Shown here piece by piece: positions 7,870 to 16,062 of a stretch of 58,576 nt of DNA (positions are counted from its first letter, which is position 1; each line of letters starts with the position of its first letter). The notes under the pieces were generated by a model, which saw nothing but the letters and a program-made list of their open reading frames with translations, ran no database searches and was not told the DNA's origin. The translations under genes were made by a program, and so were the position numbers. Source of the DNA: JBBDJB01 sp040880125 (GTDB lineage Bacteria > Planctomycetota > Planctomycetia > Pirellulales > JBBDJB01). The DNA lies in contig JBBDJB010000061.1 of NCBI GenBank assembly GCA_040880125.1, forward strand, positions 1 through 58,576, written 5' to 3'.

Positions 7870-9546
7870 TCACGGCGATGGTGGAGTACCACGTACCGCG
7901 GTGGGCGGCGAATCTTCACCGCCGGAACCGTCGCGGGAATCGGTTTCCGAAGCCTCCTCCGACGAGCCGTCGGTAGATGTGTCCGGCGACTCGGAGACCG
8001 GCGGAAGCAGGCCGCGGATGCGGTTCTCGTCGTCGTGATACTCGACGAACTGACGCAGCGGGAAGTCGGCCGGGATGGGTGCGTCGTTCTGGTTGAGAAT
8101 TCTCACGTACTGCTCGATGATCCGCATCAACTCATCGCCCGTGATGCCGTGAGAGACAATCCCCGGGTACGCGTCCAGGATCGCCCGCCACTTCTGCAGC
8201 CCCTGCTCGTAGAGTTCGCGGGCCAGGTCGGGGTCGGCCGCCGCGAACGCCTCGCTTCCCTTGTGGATCAACTCCCGGGCCAACAGTGCATCGTCCGTCT
8301 GCTCGAACTCCGCCCGCATCTTCCAGTAGTCGTAGTTTACATCCGGGCGGCTTCGTTCGATGTTGGAGGCAACGACGTTGGCGTGTTGCAGGGCGTCGGC
8401 CAAACGATGAGCCTCGACCGCCTTCTCCGGGTGCAACTGCTGGATGCGGCCCGCAAGCTGGTGTGGCGTGACCTGAAGCATCGCCGCAAGCTGATTGACT
8501 ATCGCCCGCTGGTCCGTCGACCGTTCATCGATCGGGATCGCCAACACGCGGCGCTGCGCATCGGTCAAACGCTGCCGCCGCTCACTCTGGATAGCGTCTG
8601 CCAGCCCCGGTGCCAATGCGTTGAGTTGCTGGTGGTTTCTTTCCACTTCCTGCCGGTAATAGTCCAGGCGGCCCAACTGCACGATGGTATTGTCGTACAT
8701 GGGGATGATCCGCTCACCGAACTGTTGCCAGTCCTCCGCGGCGGTCGCCCAGGCCCGGCGGGCCACTTCGCCGAAGACGCCCTCGCTTTCGATCGTTGCG
8801 GCATAGTACATCTGCCACAGCGCGGGGTAGCTGTGGAAGATCAGGTCGGTGCGGCCCTCGACCTCTTTCTGGAAATTGTCGACCGCGTATTGCGCCTTTC
8901 GGAACCACTGCTTGCCCAACAGCCAATTGTCGCGCATCTCGCGGGGGCGATCGGCAGGGTGATATTCCTCGTCGTCCTTGAACAGCCGGCGGTACAGGAC
9001 GTGTTCGTCGGCCCGTCCGATCTTGTAGCCGAGGAACCAGCCCATGTCCCAAAGCAGTTGCGGATCGTTTTCGTTGTAGCGGGTGCCGTCTTCAAGAAAG
9101 TCGATGCCCCGCATCACCCAGTAGTAGCGGTCGCGATAGTCGTCGAACTCGTAGGAGACGTTGTAGGAGAGGTTCCACGCCTGATACTGCCAGACGGAGA
9201 CGAAGTTCGGCTGGAGCTTGGTAATCTGTTCGAGCGTGGCCGAGAAGTTCGTCCAGTCCTCGGTCATCTTGTAGTGGTTCGCCTTCTCCCACAGCAGGTT
9301 GGCGGCGATGCCCCGCATGCCGAGCGTGGCCAACTTAATGGTCTCACTGGCCGGGTCGATCTCGCCCAGGTTCGCCTGGCTGAGCTTGTAATCGGCCCGC
9401 AGCCGGGCGAGCTTGCCGCCGGAACTGCCCTGGCCGCTGACGGAGCTGCGCGTCGCCGGCGCGCTGAGCCATGAGACCGGCACCAGCAACAAGCCGATCG
9501 CGCACAGGTAGACGACTTTGCGAACGAAAGAGCGCCGCTCGCTCAT
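7870..9546 (-). CDS. Membrane-anchored TPR-like protein of unknown function, linked to an ABC exporter
   Basis: The 558-residue product has an N-terminal signal-anchor (KVVYLCAIGLLLVPVSWL, about 10-27) and a long helical remainder rich in Trp/Tyr (for example WEKANHYKMTEDW, then WQYQAWNLSYNVSY), the look of degenerate TPR repeats. The C-terminal 45 residues are a Ser/Asp/Glu-rich tail. Its start overlaps the stop of the permease gene by four bases (9543-9546), so it is almost certainly cotranslated with the exporter. Similar proteins appear as hypotheticals in planctomycetes. A role as an extracytoplasmic partner of the ABC-2 transporter is inferred from position only. Confidence 0.75.
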   Translation of the reverse strand: MSERRSFVRKVVYLCAIGLLLVPVSWLSAPATRSSVSGQGSSGGKLARLRADYKLSQANLGEIDPASETIKLATLGMRGIAANLLWEKANHYKMTEDWTNFSATLEQITKLQPNFVSVWQYQAWNLSYNVSYEFDDYRDRYYWVMRGIDFLEDGTRYNENDPQLLWDMGWFLGYKIGRADEHVLYRRLFKDDEEYHPADRPREMRDNWLLGKQWFRKAQYAVDNFQKEVEGRTDLIFHSYPALWQMYYAATIESEGVFGEVARRAWATAAEDWQQFGERIIPMYDNTIVQLGRLDYYRQEVERNHQQLNALAPGLADAIQSERRQRLTDAQRRVLAIPIDERSTDQRAIVNQLAAMLQVTPHQLAGRIQQLHPEKAVEAHRLADALQHANVVASNIERSRPDVNYDYWKMRAEFEQTDDALLARELIHKGSEAFAAADPDLARELYEQGLQKWRAILDAYPGIVSHGITGDELMRIIEQYVRILNQNDAPIPADFPLRQFVEYHDDENRIRGLLPPVSESPDTSTDGSSEEASETDSRDGSGGEDSPPTAVRGTPPSP

Positions 9547-11360
9547 TTTGCCACCTCGCGCGTCCGCAGGAAGAAATAGCCCACTACGAATAACCCTACC
9601 AGATACGCGAGCGAGACGCTCACGTCCTGCGCCAGCAGACTTGGCGAGATGTCAAATCCCTCCGAAACCCAGCGCACTTTGCTCAAGCCGCGAAAATCGG
9701 GCAGTATGCTGGCCACCACCCACATCGGAAAGGTGATCACTGCATCGGCCGTGCGGATAACGGTCGTGGTGACATCGCCGGTGTTCAATTCGCTCATCAG
9801 GTTTTGCTGACCGACGATGCGAATCAATGATTCGATCGGGCCGCCGCCGTAGACGTCGCCGGTGGCGATCCTCAGCATGAAGTCTTTGAACAGCCCCATC
9901 ACCAGGATCGCCACGGTGAACATCATCGCCACCGGACCGCTGAGAAACGTGCTGCACATCACGCCGAAGGCCACCACCACCAGCATCTGCACCCAGATGC
10001 TGCTGAAGCCCTTGAAGAAGTTCACCGTGAACGACTGATTGCGCGGCCGCAGATAACAGTCTGCCTGGGCCATGCCGAAATACTGCTCGTCCTTCAGGCA
10101 TTGGACCCAGACCTCGAGCTGGCCGTTGTGCGTCAGGTCGTCGAACAGGTCGATCGGGTTGCCGTCGCTGTCCAACAGCTTTCGGCTGACGTACTGCTGG
10201 TCGACATAATACTCCCGGGCACGGAACGACTGCATCTCGCTCTGGAGCCCCGTTTGGGGATTGCGCAGGACGATGCTGCCCAAGATGCCGCGATCGATGC
10301 TATCCTGGTCGCCTTTATGCGTGCGAAAAACGCGGATGGTCAGCTCGATCGGCAGGTAGCCGTCCTCGAACCGGCCGGGCGTAACCTCATCGAACGTCCA
10401 TATGGCGGCGGCTTGCGTTCCGCCCTCGATATAGCTGCGGTAGCCCCATTCGTTTCCGACGCTGATCCCACGCGGCTTGTCCTCGCCCAGGCGGTCTATG
10501 AATCGCAGCTTCCCCAGCACGGGCACACGCGCAAGAAAAACGCCCTGCGGCGGACCGACATCATATTGTGCGTCCTCGCGCGAGCCGGTCTGCGTGACCT
10601 CGTGCCAGTGCCCTTGCACTGAATCGGTGCGGCCGTATCCCTCGCGGTCGATCGTGACGTCGTGCCGGTGCGCGTTGGCCGTTTCGGTGCGGCCTTTTTG
10701 ACCGCCGCCCTCGGCGTCTTGCAAGGTTTGTGCTGCGATCGCGTGCGTGTGGCCGATCTCGCGGACGACAAAGACGTAGCTGGCCAGACCCATGACGGCC
10801 AACACGGCAGTTCCGACGAAGGCGAAACCGAGCATCCGCCCCAGCACGATTTCACCCGGCCGCACCGGCTTGGTCACCACGGTGTAGATCGTGCGGTTCT
10901 TGATGTCGTTCGGCAGGCTGAAGACGCTCAAGAACAGCGCCATCAACAGCACCAGGTACGTCGTGGCGGTCAACACGAAGCTGACGTACAGCTTAAACGG
11001 ATCCGGCTGGTCGATGCGCAAAAACAGCGCGGCGAACATCAAGATCAGCAGAAACACCGCCAGCGTCACCAGCACGTGCCGGCGGAGCGACTCCTGCACC
11101 GTCAGCCGGGCCAGTGCATACACGCGGCGCGGCGAGAGCACCAGTAGATTCTTTAGCCCGCCGACAACCACCCTGTACGTGCGGTCTCCGCCCTCGATCG
11201 GACCGTGTCGCACGGCGGAGATCAGGTAGCCGCCCAACAGCGCCACCACGCCGGCAGTGATCATCGCGATGAAGAACCAGGGCAGCGCCCCGAACGCATC
11301 GTCGCTGCCGCCATACAGCAGCCACTGCCAGAAGGGGAGGATTTCCGTTTCTATGACCAT
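9543..11360 (-). CDS. ABC-2 type transporter permease
   Basis: The 605-residue membrane protein has an N-terminal helix (about 27-50), a soluble stretch containing ARLTVQESLRR, a helix pair (about 105-165) followed by the cytosolic LPNDIKNRTIYTVVTKPVRP, and another helix (about 185-205). A large extracytoplasmic domain spans about 210-445, and at least four helices lie at the C-terminus. The NRTIYTVVTKPVRPGEIVLGR segment is typical of ABC-2 permeases related to the NatB/GldF type. The ATPase gene lies 74 bp upstream on the same strand. The large insert (with His-rich stretches such as GHTHAI and NAHRHD) is unusual and could recognise substrate. The substrate is unknown. Confidence 0.85.
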   Translation of the reverse strand: MVIETEILPFWQWLLYGGSDDAFGALPWFFIAMITAGVVALLGGYLISAVRHGPIEGGDRTYRVVVGGLKNLLVLSPRRVYALARLTVQESLRRHVLVTLAVFLLILMFAALFLRIDQPDPFKLYVSFVLTATTYLVLLMALFLSVFSLPNDIKNRTIYTVVTKPVRPGEIVLGRMLGFAFVGTAVLAVMGLASYVFVVREIGHTHAIAAQTLQDAEGGGQKGRTETANAHRHDVTIDREGYGRTDSVQGHWHEVTQTGSREDAQYDVGPPQGVFLARVPVLGKLRFIDRLGEDKPRGISVGNEWGYRSYIEGGTQAAAIWTFDEVTPGRFEDGYLPIELTIRVFRTHKGDQDSIDRGILGSIVLRNPQTGLQSEMQSFRAREYYVDQQYVSRKLLDSDGNPIDLFDDLTHNGQLEVWVQCLKDEQYFGMAQADCYLRPRNQSFTVNFFKGFSSIWVQMLVVVAFGVMCSTFLSGPVAMMFTVAILVMGLFKDFMLRIATGDVYGGGPIESLIRIVGQQNLMSELNTGDVTTTVIRTADAVITFPMWVVASILPDFRGLSKVRWVSEGFDISPSLLAQDVSVSLAYLVGLFVVGYFFLRTREVAK

Positions 11361-11434
11361 CGTTTACGCCGCTTCGCCTGTCTACAAAAGGCCGGAGTTG
11401 TGAATGCTCAATTCGCGCCCGAGCAGGCGAGGGA

Positions 11435-12349
11435 TTACGAGCTGGGAGACGCCGGCGGAACCGGCTCGGAGGCGACCGTAGCACGCCGCCCGGGACGCGC
11501 CGCGCTGTCGCGCACAATACTCAAAAACAGCTCTTCCAGCGTCGTGGTGGGGTTCTCCATCGAGATCAGCTCTCCCTGGTGCCGCGAAATGACCTCGCGA
11601 ATCTCGTGTTGGCAGGCGTCGGTCAGCCCGCGCGCGTGAACCTGCGTCACGTCGGCCACGGTCAGCAGGGTGTCGACACGTCCCAGCTCCTTCAACTCGC
11701 CCTGGTGCAGGATGGCGATCCGATCGCACACGTCCTGCACGTCGGCCAGCAGGTGGCTGCACATCAGCACAGTCTTTCCCTGTTCCCGCAGCTTGAGGAT
11801 CATGTCCTTCATCTCGCGGGTGCCGATTGGGTCGAGACCGGTAGTCGGCTCGTCCAGCATGATCAGGTCCGGATCGTTGATCAGCGCCTGCGCCAGGCCG
11901 ATACGCCGGGTCATGCCCTTGGAGTATTCCTTCAACGGACGGCGCTTCGCCCAGTCCAGCCCCACCATCTCGATCAGCTCCGCCACCCGCTGCTTGCGCA
12001 CCGAAGCGGGCATGTCGAACAGCCGGCCGTAGAAGTCGAGCGTCTCCTCGGCATTGAGGAACTTGTACAGATACGACTCCTCAGGCAGATAGCCGATCCG
12101 CTCGTTTTTGGAGACATCCACCGCGTCGCGTCCGAAAACAAGCGCCCGGCCGGAGGTGGGGAAGAGCAGCCCCAGCAGCAGCTTGATGGTCGTCGTTTTG
12201 CCGGAACCGTTAGGTCCCAACAGGCCGAAGATTTCGCCTTGCTGGATTTCCAGGTCGAGCCCCTTCAGGGCACGCACCTTTTGCCGGCCCCAGAAGTCGC
12301 GGTACACCTTACTGAGGGCCCGCGTTTCGATAATGACATCCGACGCCAT
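11435..12349 (-). CDS. ABC transporter ATP-binding protein (ABC-2 exporter subunit)
   Basis: This 304-residue ATPase couples ATP hydrolysis to the membrane permease encoded next. Motifs are Walker A GPNGSGKTT near 44-52, signature YSKGMTRRIGLAQAL, Walker B LIMLDEPTTGLD and the switch His in MCSHLL. The order and the C-terminal extension (with VHARGLTDACQHEI) are those of the CcmA/NatA type that drive ABC-2 exporters. It is the first gene of a minus-strand operon of ATPase, permease and TPR-like partner. The start at 12349 gives the normal N-terminus just before the first beta strand. Confidence 0.92.
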   Translation of the reverse strand: MASDVIIETRALSKVYRDFWGRQKVRALKGLDLEIQQGEIFGLLGPNGSGKTTTIKLLLGLLFPTSGRALVFGRDAVDVSKNERIGYLPEESYLYKFLNAEETLDFYGRLFDMPASVRKQRVAELIEMVGLDWAKRRPLKEYSKGMTRRIGLAQALINDPDLIMLDEPTTGLDPIGTREMKDMILKLREQGKTVLMCSHLLADVQDVCDRIAILHQGELKELGRVDTLLTVADVTQVHARGLTDACQHEIREVISRHQGELISMENPTTTLEELFLSIVRDSAARPGRRATVASEPVPPASPSS

Positions 12350-12899
12350 GCGTTTCCTCGGAACTGGAAGACAAGCCAGGGGTTAAGGGCGAACAGTCTG
12401 GCACCAGCGTCACTACCGGAAGCAAACGTGGCGAGGCACTACGTGATCGGCCCGTGCGATGGACCCGATGCAGCGCCCGCTCAGATTCCGGTGCGAAAGA
12501 TCGGTGCCGGCCACCCTCCGTCCGAACGAAAGAAAGTAGGAGCCCGGAAGTACTTACGGCTGAGAAAGCGAGGCGGTTCGGAAATACGGTCGCCAGTCGA
12601 CAAGGAACTGCAGCTTTCTCGGCTGCGGGTTGCCCAGGGTTATAAACCTTCACTATACGAGCGGCCAGCGGGCCTTTCAAGAAGCGTATGTTTTCGACCG
12701 AATCGGCGGCGGCAGATCGAACCGCGAATTCTCAATCACACTGGCGAGCCTAGCCGGCGCAGACGGCGGAAGCGGCAGCAAAACGATCATATTCGCAAAT
12801 CCCGAAGCTAGGAGCCGGGCACTGCATTTGGTAACTTGTCTCGACGCGGGGCTCCCAGTCCCCGGCGCGAGCACGGCGAAAGCCAGGAGAACTTCAGCA
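12350..12899. other. 550-bp divergent intergenic region
   Basis: This lies between the exporter operon (minus) and the VOC gene (plus). An open frame upstream of and in phase with the VOC gene (from 12630) has no recognisable protein homology and no ribosome-binding site, so it is taken as non-coding. No clear promoter or repeat was recognised. Confidence 0.4.
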
Positions 12900-13322
12900 G
12901 TGAACAGCAACGCCACGGCCACCGGTCTGAAGGTGCGGAGCATCGACCACGTCACCATCATCGTGGCCGATCTGGAGCGTAGCCGGCAGTTTTACTGCGA
13001 TGTGCTGGGCATGCAGCAAGTCGAGCGGCCCGCGTTCAAGTTCCCCGGCCTGTGGTTTCAGGCCGGCGCGACCCAGGTGCATTTGATCCTGGAGTTCGAA
13101 GGCTGTGCCCCGCCCGGCTACGCGGCCGCGGCCGCCGCGCGCGCCGGCCTGGCGCATCACTTCGCCTTCGAAGTGGACGACGCCCCTCGCGCGGCCGAAC
13201 AGCTCACCGCCGCCGGCGTCCAGATCATGGGCGGCCCCAACAACCGACCCGACGGCTGCATCCAGGTCTGGTGCTACGATCCCGACGGACACGTCGTCGA
13301 GGTCTTTCACCGGCCGCAGTGA
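12900..13322 (+). CDS. VOC (glyoxalase/bleomycin resistance) family protein
   Basis: The 140-residue protein has a single VOC domain made of two beta-alpha-beta3 modules. It shows IDHVTIIVADLERSRQFYCD near the start, HHFAFEVDD in the middle and DPDGHVVEVF at the end, supplying the usual His/Glu metal ligands. Family members include glyoxalase I, ring-cleaving dioxygenases and thiol transferases; the reaction here is not deducible. The start is a GTG at 12900 with AGGAGA about 12 bp upstream. An ATG at 12630 would add 90 residues of low-quality sequence, so the shorter form is preferred. Confidence 0.85.
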   Translation: MNSNATATGLKVRSIDHVTIIVADLERSRQFYCDVLGMQQVERPAFKFPGLWFQAGATQVHLILEFEGCAPPGYAAAAAARAGLAHHFAFEVDDAPRAAEQLTAAGVQIMGGPNNRPDGCIQVWCYDPDGHVVEVFHRPQ

Positions 13323-13333
13323 GACCTCTTACT

Positions 13334-13523
13334 CCCTCTCCCTTTGGGAGAGGGTCGGGGAGAGGGTTTCCAAATCCTGGATCAGTCCGTCCAACTCCGG
13401 GTGCCACGGCGGGCTTGTCCCGCCGTGCATTCAAACTTGGTTGACGTCCAGGAATTAGCACAGAAAAGAATGTCTGTGCCACCTCTTACTCGCTCTCCCT
13501 TTGGGAGAGGGCCGGGGAGAGGG
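13334..13523. repeat. Cluster of intergenic hairpin repeats (B, C, A, B)
   Basis: The 210-bp gap between convergent genes holds four hairpins in a row. They are family B at 13334-13366, family C at 13405-13427 (CACGGCGGG / CCCGCCGTG, loop CTTGT), family A at 13459-13478 and a degenerate B at 13492-13523. Such a cluster could stop transcription from both sides. Confidence 0.8.
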
Positions 13524-13532
13524 TTTTCAAGT

Positions 13533-14174
13533 TCACAGCGGCTTCAACCGAATATTCCGCCACCGCACTTGAGCCGGCTCGTCACCGCCATACGAGTGTA
13601 CCTGCAGTCCGATAAAACCCTTGGGAGTCATCGAGTCGGTCACGTCGGCCACCGGCACGCCGTTGATCCAGGTCTTAATCAAGTCGCCCTGGCAGACCAC
13701 GCGGTACTTGTTCCACTCGCCGTCCTTGAACGCCGCCCGGGCTTTCTCATCGCTGCGATCGGTGCTCAGCCAGCCGCGGCGGGCCTCGTCGTAAATGAAG
13801 CCCGCCTCGCCGTTGGTGGAGATCTCCACCTGGTAGCCGTGTACGCGGCCGTCGTTGTAGTCCGGCTTGCTCTCGCTACGGATCTGCACGCCGGAGTTCA
13901 GGTCGCTGTCGACCTTCACTTCAAACTCCAGCTCGAAATTGCCGTAGTTTTTTTCGGTGCACAAAAAGGAATTCGGGCTGCCCTCGGCCGTCGTGCCGAC
14001 GATCACCCCGTCGACCACTACATACTTCGCCGTGCCGTTGATCTGCTTCCAGCCGGTCAGGTCCTTGCCATTGAACAGTTCTACCCAGCCCTCGTCGGCG
14101 GCGATGGCGGCCGTCGAAAGCGCCAGCACGGCAATCAGCAAGACAGCAGGAAATCTCCACAGGCGAACGTTCAT
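13533..14174 (-). CDS. Exported DUF1080 (3-keto-disaccharide hydrolase-like) protein
   Basis: The 213-residue product starts with a signal peptide (MNVRLWRFPAVLLIAVLALS, cleavage after IAA). A single DUF1080 domain follows, with FNGKDLTGWKQINGTAKYVV, NFELEFEVKVDSDLNSGVQIRS cut by the usual variable loop, and a C-terminal VRWRNIRLKPL. DUF1080 has a concanavalin-like jelly-roll fold; some members cleave 3-keto-glucosides and many are annotated only as domain proteins. The start at 14174 has GAGGAG eight bases upstream and begins the signal peptide. A longer upstream frame is Arg/Ser-rich and unsupported. A sulfatase gene is divergent 185 bp away, which suggests polysaccharide breakdown. Confidence 0.9.
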   Translation of the reverse strand: MNVRLWRFPAVLLIAVLALSTAAIAADEGWVELFNGKDLTGWKQINGTAKYVVVDGVIVGTTAEGSPNSFLCTEKNYGNFELEFEVKVDSDLNSGVQIRSESKPDYNDGRVHGYQVEISTNGEAGFIYDEARRGWLSTDRSDEKARAAFKDGEWNKYRVVCQGDLIKTWINGVPVADVTDSMTPKGFIGLQVHSYGGDEPAQVRWRNIRLKPL

Positions 14175-14358
14175 GGCAGGCTCCTCGTGGTGGGTGTGGC
14201 GAGGCGGGGTGTGATTTGCGGCGACGTGCAAACTTTCTCTTGAAATCGCTTGCCGCATCCGGCAAGCTGCAACTACCCTAGCACCAAGCACGGGGCAATT
14301 CAATCTTCCCGATCCGCATCCACCGACGCGAAGCCACCAGAATCGCGAGGCTCTTCCC

Positions 14359-15894
14359 ATGACACCACACCGCTCGCTACTGGCCCTCGTCGCGCTGTTC
14401 GCTCTCGCTTTAATCGCCCCGGCCCAAGAGCCGAACCTCGACCTGCCTCGCCTGCCCGACGCGCAGCCCCGCAACATCGTCTTCATTCTCGTGGACGACC
14501 ATCGCTACGACGCGCTGGGCTTCATGGACCACCCCTTTCTGAAGACGCCGAATCTCGACGCGCTGGCCTCCGGCGGTGTTCACTTCCGCAACGCGTTTGT
14601 CACCACGTCGCTCTGTTCGCCCAGCCGGGCGTCGATCTTGACCGGCCAGTACGTCCACAACCACAGCGTGGTGGATAACAACAACCGCGCGGCCCCGGGC
14701 ACCATCTTCTTCCCGCAATATCTGCAGCAGGCCGGCTATCAGACCGCCTTTGTCGGCAAGTGGCACATGGGCGGCGAGTCGGACGAGCCTCGGCCCGGCT
14801 TCGACCACTGGATCAGCTTCCGCGGCCAGGGCCGCTACAATCCGCCTGCGAACGGCAACTGGTCGCTGAACGTCAACGGCCGCCGCGTCCCGCAGCGGGG
14901 CTACATCACCGACGAACTGACCGACTATGCCATCGAGTGGCTCGACGGCCGCCAGCAGGACAAGCCGTTCTTCCTATACCTTTCGCACAAGGCGGTGCAC
15001 GCGGAGTTCGAACCCGCTGAGCGGCACGCGGATTTGTACAGCGACGTCACGGTCGAGCCGCCTGAAACGCAGGCGAACACCGAGGAAAACTACCGCGGCA
15101 AGCCGATGTGGGTGAAGAACCAGCGCAACAGTTGGCACGGCGTCGACTTCCCCTACCACAGCACGCTCGACGTGGCCGAGTATTATCGCCAGTACTGCCG
15201 CACGCTGGCCGGCGTCGACGACAGCGTCGGCCGCGTGATGAAGTGGCTCGAAGACAACGGCCTCGATGAGAACACGCTGGTCGTCTACATGGGCGACAAC
15301 GGCTTCCTCTTCGGCGAGCACGGCCTGATCGACAAGCGCAATGCTTACGAGGAATCGATCCGCGTGCCGATGCTGGCCCACTGCCCGGAACTGTTCGAGC
15401 CGGGCACGGTCGTGGAAGGCATCGTGGCGAACATCGACATCGCGCCGGCGTTTCTCGCGGCGGCGGGGCTCGCCATGCCGGACCACATGGACGGCCGCGA
15501 CTTCCTGCCGCTGGCCACCGGCCAGACCGAGCCGGCCGACTGGCGGAAGCAACTCGTCTACGAGTACTACTGGGAGTGGAACTTCCCGCACACGCCGACG
15601 GTCTTCGCCCTGCGCCGCGACCGTTACAAGTTGGTCGTCTATCACGGCATCTGGGACACCGACGAGCTGTACGACATCCAGACCGATCGGAAAGAGACCA
15701 CGAACCTGATCCGCGAGCCGGAGCATCAACAGCTCGTGCAGCAAATGCGCCGCGACCTGTACAATGAGTTGGCCGCCAGCGGCGGCACGCAGATTCCCTT
15801 CGGCATGAAGCGCGGCGACGGCGCCAACTTGCGCGGCGCCTCCGGATCCGAAGCCGCCGACTTCCCCGAACATGTCATCCGGGGCGAGGAGTAG
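14359..15894 (+). CDS. Exported sulfatase (arylsulfatase superfamily, Cys-type)
   Basis: The 511-residue enzyme has a signal peptide (ALVALFALALIAPAQE). NIVFILVDDHRYDALG supplies metal-binding aspartates. The formylglycine motif CSPSR starts at Cys 86 and is the Cys-type core CxPxR, so an anaerobic or FGE-type activating enzyme is required. GKWHMGG and YMGDNGFLFGEHG hold further active-site and metal residues. The C-terminal half has the typical WEWNFPHTP and YKLVVYHGIWDTDELYD segments of the iduronate-2-sulfatase/choline-sulfatase-like branch. It would hydrolyse sulfate esters in the periplasm, probably on algal or animal polysaccharides; the exact substrate is unknown. No sulfatase-activating gene is in the window. 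Confidence 0.93.
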   Translation: MTPHRSLLALVALFALALIAPAQEPNLDLPRLPDAQPRNIVFILVDDHRYDALGFMDHPFLKTPNLDALASGGVHFRNAFVTTSLCSPSRASILTGQYVHNHSVVDNNNRAAPGTIFFPQYLQQAGYQTAFVGKWHMGGESDEPRPGFDHWISFRGQGRYNPPANGNWSLNVNGRRVPQRGYITDELTDYAIEWLDGRQQDKPFFLYLSHKAVHAEFEPAERHADLYSDVTVEPPETQANTEENYRGKPMWVKNQRNSWHGVDFPYHSTLDVAEYYRQYCRTLAGVDDSVGRVMKWLEDNGLDENTLVVYMGDNGFLFGEHGLIDKRNAYEESIRVPMLAHCPELFEPGTVVEGIVANIDIAPAFLAAAGLAMPDHMDGRDFLPLATGQTEPADWRKQLVYEYYWEWNFPHTPTVFALRRDRYKLVVYHGIWDTDELYDIQTDRKETTNLIREPEHQQLVQQMRRDLYNELAASGGTQIPFGMKRGDGANLRGASGSEAADFPEHVIRGEE

Positions 15895-15929
15895 CGTTCA
15901 CGCGCGCGGTTGCGATTCACCTGCGTACT

Positions 15930-16004
15930 CCCTCTCCCCTCGGGGAGAGGGCTGGGGAGAGGGGGTACTCTATTCGCGTTCGCGCACAGACAGGAATGAC
16001 TGTG
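15930..16004. repeat. Family B and family A hairpin repeats
   Basis: Family B lies at 15930-15963 and a near-consensus family A at 15985-16004 (CACAGACAGGAATGACTGTG). They separate the convergent sulfatase and symporter genes. Confidence 0.75.
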
Positions 16005-16062
16005 CCGCGTCTGAATTCTGGCGAGTTCCAGCTACGACTTTTCCCGAGTAAAACTCTACCCC

